Below, piece by piece: positions 34,673 through 42,696 of a DNA stretch of 64,000 nt. Source of the DNA: Thermofilaceae archaeon (GTDB lineage: Archaea > Thermoproteota > Thermoprotei > Thermofilales > Thermofilaceae). The notes beneath the pieces are model-generated. The model made no database searches. It saw only the letters and a program-made list of their open reading frames with translations, and had not been told where the DNA came from. How positions within the stretch are numbered: position 1 is the stretch's first letter; the number at the start of each line of letters is the position of its first letter. The stretch lies in NCBI GenBank assembly GCA_025057995.1, contig JANXEW010000003.1, positions 104,863 through 168,862 on the forward strand, in the 5' to 3' direction. The translations under genes were made by a program, and so were the position numbers.

Positions 34673-35590
34673 TTACGGTTCAAGTTTTAAGTCTCTAGCT
34701 AAAGCCTGGGCTATGGCCGGGGCAATGGGAACTCTGCTAACGGTGCTTAACACAGTGTCCGTTCCCACAATGTCTAGTAACTCAAGTTGCAGCAACTTCT
34801 GGTAGGCGCGTCCGACAAGTATAGGGTGAACGCAAGTAACGAGCACGTCCTTGCAACCGAGATCCCTTAACACCTTAACGGCTTCAATTATCGTGCCTCC
34901 TGTGCTAATGATGTCATCTACGATTACCGCCAGCTTCCCTTTCACATCTGCCCCTCTAGCCTCGATCTTAACCTCTGTAGCCGACAGCCTCTTCTTTTCC
35001 AATACCGTGTACCCTAGGTTGAGGTCTTCTGCCATAACGGCAGCCCATTGTTCAGCTTCTTCATCCGGTCCGACGATAACGGCATCGCTCAAGGCACTTG
35101 AGTAGTGAGTTTTCAAGTATTTAGCAAGTTCTCTCACTCCGGTAAGATTCCTGAATCTAGCTCCGAAAAGCGTAGTAGGATCCGTGATCCTGTGTAAATG
35201 CATGTCGACCGTGTAGATGCTATCAAGGTTTAGAGTGCGGAAGAGCTTAGCTAAGGTCACTATGCTGACTGCTTCACCGGGCTTGAAGCGTTCATCTTGA
35301 CGGGCGTAAGCCATGTAGGGCACTACAGCGTGTAGTTCGCTAGCGCCTAGATCCCTTAAAGCATCTAGAGTGAGGAAAGTTTCAACAATAGTTTCGTTAG
35401 GCATCCTTTGAAAAGAATTCACGTATATAACTTGTCTACCCTTCACCTCAACCCCTACTCTGATGTAGCATTCCCCGTCGGGGAAGTGAGTAAACTCGAC
35501 TGAGCCGAGTTCAACACCTAGGAGCCTCGCTAAGCGAAGAGCTATATGCTCCCCTTGGCTCCCCCCTAGCACGAGTGTCTTAGGGGGCAT
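34673..35590 (-). CDS. prs: Ribose-phosphate pyrophosphokinase
   Basis: 305 residues. It makes PRPP from ribose 5-phosphate and ATP. Visible are LVLGGSQGEHIALRLARLLG at the N-terminus, AVVPYMAYARQDERFKPGEAVS (flexible loop and ATP site), YTVDMHLHRI, and LAVIVDDIISTGGTI, the PRPP loop. The length and order match the archaeal class. A TATA-like TATTAAAC lies about 22-27 nt before the ATG. It is divergent from the GH31 gene. PRPP feeds nucleotide synthesis, including the phosphoribosyltransferase further right. Confidence 0.92.
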   Translation of the reverse strand: MPPKTLVLGGSQGEHIALRLARLLGVELGSVEFTHFPDGECYIRVGVEVKGRQVIYVNSFQRMPNETIVETFLTLDALRDLGASELHAVVPYMAYARQDERFKPGEAVSIVTLAKLFRTLNLDSIYTVDMHLHRITDPTTLFGARFRNLTGVRELAKYLKTHYSSALSDAVIVGPDEEAEQWAAVMAEDLNLGYTVLEKKRLSATEVKIEARGADVKGKLAVIVDDIISTGGTIIEAVKVLRDLGCKDVLVTCVHPILVGRAYQKLLQLELLDIVGTDTVLSTVSRVPIAPAIAQALARDLKLEP

Positions 35591-35695
35591 GGAGGAGATT
35601 GGCGGATGGTGTTTAATAGCTGTTGCGGCTCACTTTGCGATGTATGAGTTGTTAAGAGAGGAAACGTATATTTTCGGGGTAGTAACAACAGTCGT

Positions 35696-38083
35696 ATGGC
35701 AGAGGGGTTAAGGTTTTACCGTCTCGGTGATGTAGAAGGCTACGAGCATGGTAAAAGTTACGTCGTCTTAGATTGCGGTGGACCAAAGCTGAAAATCTCA
35801 GGGGTAGCGCCGGGGGTTGTAAGGTTCACTCTAGCGCCAAATGGAGTATTCGAGGACGAATCGTACGCGGTAGTATGGAGAGGGGAGGAGCCCGTAGAGG
35901 TCGAGGAGCACGACGACTCGATAACCGTACAAACGAGTGGGCTAAAGGTTTTGATACGGAAAAAACCTTGTCTTTTCTCTGTTTACGATGGGGATGGACG
36001 CGAGATCTGCTCTAGCCATGAGTTGGGGGTATCTTGGACCCCCTCTAGGTGGGGGGGCTACGCAACAAAATTGTACATGCGTCTAAACTTTGATGAACAC
36101 TTTTATGGGCTGGGGGAGAAGGCTCTCCCGCTTGACAGGCGAAGATGCAGGGTAACAATGTGGAACACTGATGCTTTCGGCTATAGGACGGGTACTGACC
36201 CTCTTTACATGAGCATCCCTTTTGTCATCGTTCTACGTAAGGGTTTAGCTTACGGGGTCTTCTTCGACAACACCTATAGGACTGTATTCGACTTAGGCGC
36301 TACTTCAGAAGAGTGGTGGAGTTTTGAGTCAGAGGGTGGTCAACTTGACTTCTATTTCTTACAAGGTCCTACCGTTAAAGACGTCGTTGAAAGATACACT
36401 CAATTAACTGGTAGAACGTCCTTACCCCCGCTCTGGTCTCTGGGTCACCACCAGTCGAGGTACAGCTACTATCCGCAAGAGCGCGTCCTCGAACTCGCTG
36501 AACGTTATAGAAGGGAGGGTATTCCATGCGACGCCGTATACCTTGACATCCACTACATGGATGGGTATAAGCTCTTCACTTGGGATAAGAAAAGGTTCCC
36601 AAATCCTAGGGAAATGGCGAACAAGTTGCATGAGTTAGGTTTTAAGCTCGTGGCTATCGTAGACGTCGGGATCAAGCTCGATCCCACCTACAACGTTTTC
36701 AAGGAGGGGGTGCTGAACGACTATTTCTGTAAGATGCCCAACGGCGACCTTTACGTGGGTAAAGTTTGGCCTGGGCTCTGTGTTTTCCCGGACTTCACCA
36801 AGGTGGAGGTTAGAAGGTGGTGGGGAGACCTTCTAAAGGCTATCGTGGATGAAGGTGTCGACGGTATCTGGCTGGACATGAATGAACCATCGGTTTTCGA
36901 AGTGTCTACGAAGACGATGGATGTCGAAGCTCTACACGCAGCGGGAAATCACGCGAAGGTGCACAACATTTACGGGCATCTCGAAGCACAGGCGACGTAT
37001 GAAGGGCTTTTACGCATCAAGCCGAACATTAGACCGTTCATACTGACTAGAGCTGGGTTCGCTGGTACACAGAGGTTCGCGGCGAAGTGGACTGGAGACA
37101 ATACCTCTGACTGGGAGCACCTGTGGTTGCAAATTCCGATGCTCCTGAGCTTAGGGTTGAGCGGCGTGCCCTTAGTCGGTGCTGACGTGGGCGGATTCGT
37201 CGGAAGGCCTACGTCAGAGTTGCTCATACGCTGGTACCAGTTGGCAGCGTTTACCCCCTTATGTAGGAACCATCAGTCTATGGGCAGCTACGATCACGAG
37301 CCTTGGTTCCATGGATCTACCGCGAAGGAAGCTATTAAGAGGATTCTAGAACTTCGCTATAGACTACTGCCCTACATCTACTCCCTGTTCTATGAGCACT
37401 ACGTCAAGGGGTATCCGGTGGTGCGTCCACTGTTCTGGGAGTATCCAGAGGACGAAGATACTTACCAAGTCGATGACGAGTTCCTGTTAGGACCGTTCCT
37501 CTTAGTAGCTCCCGTGCTCAAGGAAGGGATGAGGAGTAGGGAAGTCTACCTGCCTAGAGGACGATGGTTCAACTACTGGAACGACGAAGCGTACATAGGA
37601 CCCGGCCGCTACATTGTTGAAGCCCCGTTAGACAAGGTACCCATATTCGTGAAGGAAGGCGCGATTATCCCGATGACAGCTTCAACAAATCATGTTGGAG
37701 AACGTAGGACGGATCACCTTTTCTTACACGTGTACCCTGGGAGCGGGATCTTCCATCTCTACGAGGATGACGGTGAAACCCTCGACTACCAGAAAGGTTC
37801 GTATGCTTTGACGAAGTTTGAGCTATGCACGTCCGATGAGAAACTTACCGTGAAGGTTGGAAGCAGGCAAGGCTTGTTTAACCCGAATAGAGAGTTCATA
37901 GCCCTGGTGTTACACGGTATTAGAGATGTGTATGACGTCACGAAAGGTAACGTTAAACTGGGTTCGTTGAGTTCACCAGAGGAAGAGGGGGAAGGATTAA
38001 CTAGCATAGAGGGTAAACCGGCTGTAAAGTTGAGAGACAAGAAAGAAGGTTTCACGTTAGAAGCGTTGGTGAAAACCAGGTGA
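35696..38083 (+). CDS. GH31 alpha-glucosidase/alpha-xylosidase
   Basis: 795 residues. The N-terminal beta-sandwich (about 1-230) leads into the barrel. GIWLDMNEPSVF holds the nucleophile Asp394 and FAAKWTGDNTSDWEHL the acid/base Asp468, both at the GH31 positions. FYGLGEKALPLDRR and YHQSRYSYYPQERV-like segments (here GHHQSRYSYYPQ) are also diagnostic. There is no signal peptide, so it acts inside the cell on alpha-linked glucose or xylose oligosaccharides. A TATA-like GTATATTTTC near 35669 gives a leaderless ATG at 35696. Confidence 0.88.
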   Translation: MAEGLRFYRLGDVEGYEHGKSYVVLDCGGPKLKISGVAPGVVRFTLAPNGVFEDESYAVVWRGEEPVEVEEHDDSITVQTSGLKVLIRKKPCLFSVYDGDGREICSSHELGVSWTPSRWGGYATKLYMRLNFDEHFYGLGEKALPLDRRRCRVTMWNTDAFGYRTGTDPLYMSIPFVIVLRKGLAYGVFFDNTYRTVFDLGATSEEWWSFESEGGQLDFYFLQGPTVKDVVERYTQLTGRTSLPPLWSLGHHQSRYSYYPQERVLELAERYRREGIPCDAVYLDIHYMDGYKLFTWDKKRFPNPREMANKLHELGFKLVAIVDVGIKLDPTYNVFKEGVLNDYFCKMPNGDLYVGKVWPGLCVFPDFTKVEVRRWWGDLLKAIVDEGVDGIWLDMNEPSVFEVSTKTMDVEALHAAGNHAKVHNIYGHLEAQATYEGLLRIKPNIRPFILTRAGFAGTQRFAAKWTGDNTSDWEHLWLQIPMLLSLGLSGVPLVGADVGGFVGRPTSELLIRWYQLAAFTPLCRNHQSMGSYDHEPWFHGSTAKEAIKRILELRYRLLPYIYSLFYEHYVKGYPVVRPLFWEYPEDEDTYQVDDEFLLGPFLLVAPVLKEGMRSREVYLPRGRWFNYWNDEAYIGPGRYIVEAPLDKVPIFVKEGAIIPMTASTNHVGERRTDHLFLHVYPGSGIFHLYEDDGETLDYQKGSYALTKFELCTSDEKLTVKVGSRQGLFNPNREFIALVLHGIRDVYDVTKGNVKLGSLSSPEEEGEGLTSIEGKPAVKLRDKKEGFTLEALVKTR

Positions 38084-38085
38084 TC

Positions 38086-39057
38086 TCACTTTCGTTTTCG
38101 AGTTAGAGAGTATACCACCACTATCGTCGCTACCACGGCTATGCCAGCGTACGCTAACAACATAGTAGGAGGACCCCTCGCTCTGCGAATGGCCGCCGCC
38201 TCCTCAAGGTTTAGCTGATCAATCAAGTAACTTTTCACACTATCCCCACTTACACCTCTCTGGATCATTTCAGACAACTCGTTGATCAACTGTATACCCG
38301 CTTCAACCTCCTCGAGACTTTTGTATACTCGAATGTAGACGTAGAGTTTGACTAAGACTCCAGGCGGTAAGGCTAGGTCGAAGAAGAGCCAGTTTCTTAG
38401 AGAATAAGCGGTTCCCCCCCACTGGCGGTTGTCCTCAACGTGTATACTCATTCCGCCGGGCCAAGCTTCTCCAAAAACAGCTAGAACGAGACCTGTTTCA
38501 CTGGTGTAGGGAACCACCCATCCTATACCGTTGCTGTACTGGCTGCCTTCAATAACCCATGTACCGGGTACATGAGTCTCCCTAAGCTTCACGGTTTTAA
38601 TACTTTTATTCATCAATATTATACTGACAGTTTGTCCAGCGAACAATGAAATTGGTAGATCTAAATCCCAGGCTAGACCAGAGAAGTTGGAGTCCTTGTC
38701 AGCACTTAGAGTTAGCTCGAGGAGGATGGAGTCTACGCCAAACCAAGCCTGTTCCCTCCAACTGACTTGCGCGAAAGAACATGTAAAGGATCCTTCAAAA
38801 CTAGCTTCTACATCTCCGGCGTCAGCATGTAGTGAAACCCAGTTGTCCTGCAAGCTGCAGGCATCCTCCCAACTCCAGGCTGGACCCCAGGTCTTGAATC
38901 TCCCTGTCGATTTCGTGAAAGCCTCGTGCTCGAATATAATGACTCCATCGTTGCTGAGAGAGACTCGCACGCCGTCGTACTCGTACTGTGAAAAAACGGG
39001 TTGGGCCAGTATGGTCAGCACGAGTAAAAACGCCAGCCTTTTCTTTAAAGTGACCAT
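38086..39057 (-). CDS. Exported beta-sandwich protein with C-terminal anchor
   Basis: 323 residues, not recognised. A signal peptide (about 1-23) precedes a beta-rich domain of about 230 residues with many aromatic residues (FKTWGPAWSWEDAC, WREQAWFG). A helical stalk and a membrane segment (about 298-317) ending in TRKRK follow. The design is that of a surface-anchored binding or hydrolase-accessory protein. It converges on the GH31 gene 2 bp away and lies next to the exported GH57. A glycan-binding role is a guess from context. Confidence 0.55.
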   Translation of the reverse strand: MVTLKKRLAFLLVLTILAQPVFSQYEYDGVRVSLSNDGVIIFEHEAFTKSTGRFKTWGPAWSWEDACSLQDNWVSLHADAGDVEASFEGSFTCSFAQVSWREQAWFGVDSILLELTLSADKDSNFSGLAWDLDLPISLFAGQTVSIILMNKSIKTVKLRETHVPGTWVIEGSQYSNGIGWVVPYTSETGLVLAVFGEAWPGGMSIHVEDNRQWGGTAYSLRNWLFFDLALPPGVLVKLYVYIRVYKSLEEVEAGIQLINELSEMIQRGVSGDSVKSYLIDQLNLEEAAAIRRARGPPTMLLAYAGIAVVATIVVVYSLTRKRK

Positions 39058-39237
39058 ATAATTATGTACGACACTATTTTTAAAATTTTTCTAGATACTT
39101 TTTAACCCTCCCTTAGCGAATACTCTTGTTCATCTGAAACTCTCTAGTCTAGCGGATCGTGACTATTAAGTTAACCTTCTCGAGAGAGCTAGCGAGTCCG
39201 CGCGCTACCCTTTATACACAAAAGTTGACGGGTGATC

Positions 39238-40998
39238 CTACCGTCTTCTTCCTCTCAAGTATATCATCAGAGCTAAGGCAGCTATCAGCGCGACGAACAA
39301 TTGGGGGAGGTAGTCCAGCGGCGATGAGCCGCAGACTCGGCAGTCGACGTCGACTCTAACTCTCTGGATCCCAGGGGTCATGTACCTCGACAGGAGCTTG
39401 TCAGCTTCCTGCGAACCCTTGTAGCAGATCATCTCAAGTTGCCTACTCCAAGCCTCTGTATGAGTCTGCATGGTATACTCGACGTGTATCACATCGCTGT
39501 TCAAAGCCATGAAGAGGCAAAAGGCCGAAGCCAGCCTTATCCCTTCATCAGAGCACTCGCGCTTTATCCTAGAGTAGATTTCACCAGCTTTCCCTATAAG
39601 ACTCCACTGTAGCTGGTTCTCGGATCTTGAAGTCCAAACCCAGTCGCCCCCGGCCCAGCTAGTCGTAGGCACCCATGTGAGGGCGAGTCTGGGATATGCG
39701 TTGCTCAGAGCCTCCGATAGGGTCGCAGCCTTCAGTACTTTAGGACTGAGCTCTATGTAGTGGAAAACGGCGTCAAGGAAAACGGCTTTCAAGCTGTTAC
39801 CAAACAACCAGTTCTCGCCGTCCGCCGCTACGATTACAGCGCGCGCTTCGGGCTTCTCTATCCTACGGGATAGGACGCGTGCTACAAATCTCCTAGCCAT
39901 AGCTTTAGCCTCTTCTTCACTTTTAGGGTCTACTTCAAAGCTGATGTAGTCAGATAGTTCCGAGTCCCTAAAGAAGACGTAGATTTCTCTTCCGCTTTCC
40001 GACCTGAGGAGGTAGGGCTCGTATGGGCTTCCCACATCCCCCCTACTGTTGGATAGGTGGTGGCGCGCGTCTAAAACCGTGTACGTTACCTTTGATAAGT
40101 TGAGGACGTCCACCAGTTTCATCGAGAAGAACATTTCAGGAATCCAGACTCCTCGAGGGTTTTCGTCGAAAGCTAGTTTAGTAACGTATAACCCCCACGT
40201 CAGCTCCTCAGCCATGGCATCTGAGCCCCAGCTGAACCTTTCAGCTACGTAACCGGGGATGGGGTGGTTGAAGAAACTTGAAAGGACCTCCATCCTACCA
40301 TTCCTAGATAGTGCTCTAAGACGTTCGAGAAGCGTTTTAGCAGCTAACACCTGGGTTGAGTTTGCGGGTACATGTGTTGCCTTCAACCTGTCGTAGTAGC
40401 CGAGTTTCGAGGCGTAGAGCCACTGCCACAGTAGGCTGGGCGACCAGTTTATCGTCACTTTAATTGAAGGATGTTTCTCGAGGAGAGTGGCGTGTAAAGC
40501 GTAAGCTCCGCCCGTAAAGTAAGGTTTAAACTGGTCTTCATAGACGTGTGTGAAAGCCCAAGGTCCGTGGAAAGTGCCGTCAGGCATCATGTTAATGCCT
40601 TGATGGCAGTGCCAGACGAAGCAGATGAGCAGCGGATCTCTCCACAGGTCTTCGTCAATGACAGGTAGAGGCTCGCTCGCTCTAGCGAGTACGGTCAACG
40701 CGGAGGCGTTCGCTAGAACGTCAATATAGTAAGCTCCCGGCTCCACCGGGGCTTGAAGCCTAACCATGGCTTCATCTCGCGCTTGCATGACTTCTTGGAA
40801 CAACACGGTAGAGCCCCTCCTCAACCTCACGGTAAAGGTGCGGACGCCCGCGAGGTCCTTAGTTAGAATCGTGATGTTGAAGAATGAGCCCGGCGTAGCG
40901 TATACCCTGTCCAAAAGCGTGACGATAGAGGGCTCTGCGCTACACGTGAAACAAGTGAGGAGAATCAACGTGAAGATGGGTATCCACGGTGCCTTCAT
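39238..40998 (-). CDS. Exported, membrane-anchored GH57 enzyme
   Basis: 586 residues. A signal peptide (about 1-20) is followed by a beta domain (25-100) and a GH57 barrel starting LLICFVWHCHQGINMMPDG. GVWIPEMFFS holds the likely nucleophile Glu288 and VIVAADGENWLFG the likely acid/base Asp393. A C-terminal segment (about 562-580) with RGRRR anchors it. GH57 members act on alpha-glucans or alpha-galactosides; the specificity is not clear. The start lies 4 bp after the stop of the radical SAM gene, so both are on one mRNA. Confidence 0.82.
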   Translation of the reverse strand: MKAPWIPIFTLILLTCFTCSAEPSIVTLLDRVYATPGSFFNITILTKDLAGVRTFTVRLRRGSTVLFQEVMQARDEAMVRLQAPVEPGAYYIDVLANASALTVLARASEPLPVIDEDLWRDPLLICFVWHCHQGINMMPDGTFHGPWAFTHVYEDQFKPYFTGGAYALHATLLEKHPSIKVTINWSPSLLWQWLYASKLGYYDRLKATHVPANSTQVLAAKTLLERLRALSRNGRMEVLSSFFNHPIPGYVAERFSWGSDAMAEELTWGLYVTKLAFDENPRGVWIPEMFFSMKLVDVLNLSKVTYTVLDARHHLSNSRGDVGSPYEPYLLRSESGREIYVFFRDSELSDYISFEVDPKSEEEAKAMARRFVARVLSRRIEKPEARAVIVAADGENWLFGNSLKAVFLDAVFHYIELSPKVLKAATLSEALSNAYPRLALTWVPTTSWAGGDWVWTSRSENQLQWSLIGKAGEIYSRIKRECSDEGIRLASAFCLFMALNSDVIHVEYTMQTHTEAWSRQLEMICYKGSQEADKLLSRYMTPGIQRVRVDVDCRVCGSSPLDYLPQLFVALIAALALMIYLRGRRR

Positions 40999-41002
40999 AG
41001 GA

Positions 41003-42499
41003 TCACCTTGGAGCTAACGTAAGTAGTGCTCCTTCATGCTCGAAGGAGTAACGCCTAGCCACGTTTTCACCGTAATCGCCGCTCGAGTAGGCTTCCTCAA
41101 GCCTTTTAAAGAACTTTCTAGTCAGGGAAACTATGTCGCTCTTGCTAAGCTGGTCAGTTTCGTGTACAACCCAGCTCTCCCACTTTTCGCTCTTCACCAG
41201 CTTTCTATAACACTCAAACGAGCTGCATAGCTTCCGCACACTGTAATCCCTCGGTCGTAACGCCATAGGAGCGTGAGGATCCATCGTGTAGGGGAATGGC
41301 GGAACCATGTACACGTTCCTGTACCTCTTCATTAGATCTATAGCGTACTCCATGTCTCTCTCCACATCCTCTTTCGTGCACCAGGGTAGACCTACCAAGA
41401 AGTACCCGTCGAGTATAACGTCGTGTTTTTGAACAACCGTTAGAAAATTCTCTATGTCTGCGAGACTGTAAGGTCTTCCTACTCCTATCCTCGTTCTATC
41501 GCTTGTCGTCTCCAACGACAACCCCCAGCAGATTCCTCCCTCGAAAGCTTTCAAAGCCTTCTTCACCTGCTCTTCCCTTGGCAGGTAGGTGAGATCCCAG
41601 TAAGCTCTAGCGTCTACACCCCTTTTTGATATCTCTTCCATGAGCTCGGAGTAGTAACGTTCGCCCCATATGAGAGGGTCGTGGCTCAGCTTGACGACTT
41701 CTACACCGTATTCTTCGACCAGGGTGGCGCAATCTTCAGCTAATCGTGAAGGATTTCTTACAATAGCTTCTTCCCTTCCCATGGCCGCTTTATAGCCTTC
41801 ATAACTACCTCCGCAGTAAGCGCAATTCATCAAGCACGATCGGGCTACGTTAAGCCAGAAAGAAGGCCTCCGAGTAGGAAGGTAGCCGCTAGGGCTGCAC
41901 TTCAAGTAAAGTTGCCACTTGTCGTAAACTTTTACATTTGTGAAAGTGTATGACTCCAGGTTGGGAACAGGCTTCCGCCACCCGTTCCATACGGTTTTCC
42001 CGCCTCGCCTGTAGACTAGCCCATCAATTTTCCCCCATTCTCTACTCTTGGCTAGTTCAAGTATAGTTTCTTCACCTTCACCTACTATGACAGCGTCCAC
42101 AAAAGGGTAGTTGTCGATGATCTCCTTAGCGAAAAACGATGAAGTAAAACCCCCGAAAACGACTTTTGAGTTGGGGAGGAGTTTCTTAAAAGCTCTCGCA
42201 GCTTCAATCGCACCGTAGCTGTGGACAAACCAGTGGAGGCTTATGGCTACGATGTCAGCTTCCAACCCTCTTATTACACGTTCGAGTGTAGAGTTTGGAT
42301 TTAGCATCCTCTCGAGAGCTAGGTTAACTAGATCCGCTTCAACCCCGTTACGCTTAAGGTAGTCAACCATCGTGAATAAACCCATAGGCATCAAAGGATA
42401 TTCTGAAGAAGATCCTCTACTCTCCGCTAAAGGTGTAACATCTACGGGAGGATGAACGATTAATACCTTACCCACAGGCCCCGGTGATAAAGGGAACAT
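41003..42499 (-). CDS. B12-binding-domain radical SAM protein
   Basis: 498 residues. The N-terminal part (about 10-150) is a cobalamin-binding-like Rossmann domain (VLIVHPPVD, DIVAISLHWFVHS, KVVFGGFTSSF, VDAVIVGEGEETILELA). It lacks the DxHxxG motif that provides the lower cobalt ligand. The radical SAM core follows with ARSCLMNCAYCGG, a CxxxCxxC [4Fe-4S] motif, and GGICWGLSLETTSDRTRIGVG. Such proteins methylate or rearrange lipids, cofactors and peptides. It starts the two-gene operon with the exported GH57. The substrate is unknown. Confidence 0.82.
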   Translation of the reverse strand: MFPLSPGPVGKVLIVHPPVDVTPLAESRGSSSEYPLMPMGLFTMVDYLKRNGVEADLVNLALERMLNPNSTLERVIRGLEADIVAISLHWFVHSYGAIEAARAFKKLLPNSKVVFGGFTSSFFAKEIIDNYPFVDAVIVGEGEETILELAKSREWGKIDGLVYRRGGKTVWNGWRKPVPNLESYTFTNVKVYDKWQLYLKCSPSGYLPTRRPSFWLNVARSCLMNCAYCGGSYEGYKAAMGREEAIVRNPSRLAEDCATLVEEYGVEVVKLSHDPLIWGERYYSELMEEISKRGVDARAYWDLTYLPREEQVKKALKAFEGGICWGLSLETTSDRTRIGVGRPYSLADIENFLTVVQKHDVILDGYFLVGLPWCTKEDVERDMEYAIDLMKRYRNVYMVPPFPYTMDPHAPMALRPRDYSVRKLCSSFECYRKLVKSEKWESWVVHETDQLSKSDIVSLTRKFFKRLEEAYSSGDYGENVARRYSFEHEGALLTLAPR

Positions 42500-42519
42500 A
42501 AATAAGTTTAATCAATTAT

Positions 42520-42627
42520 AATATTTAGTTAAAACATTAATAACATGTAACGTAAAATAACATGTAACGTAAAATATTTAGTTAAAACATTAATAACATG
42601 TAACGTAAAATAACATGTAACGTAAAA
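42520..42627. repeat. 53-bp tandem duplication holding four copies of a 17-bp motif
   Basis: ATATTTAGTTAAAACATTAA begins at 42521 and again at 42574, a period of 53 bp. Within each unit TAACATGTAACGTAAAA occurs twice head to tail: 42541-42557, 42558-42574, 42594-42610 and 42611-42627. The array fills the divergent intergenic region between the radical SAM gene and the first permease gene. The inner ACATGT is palindromic. It looks like a multi-site operator or a recent expansion. Confidence 0.85.
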
Positions 42628-42696
42628 TGAAAATGTCTCTTCAACGGGATTACTGTTTAAAAATTTAGCGGTAAAATTTTTAAGATAGAAATATTA

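Noticed and set aside
42520..42627. The tandem array as a CRISPR
   Set aside because: Repeats are contiguous without unique spacers of constant length, and no cas gene is present.
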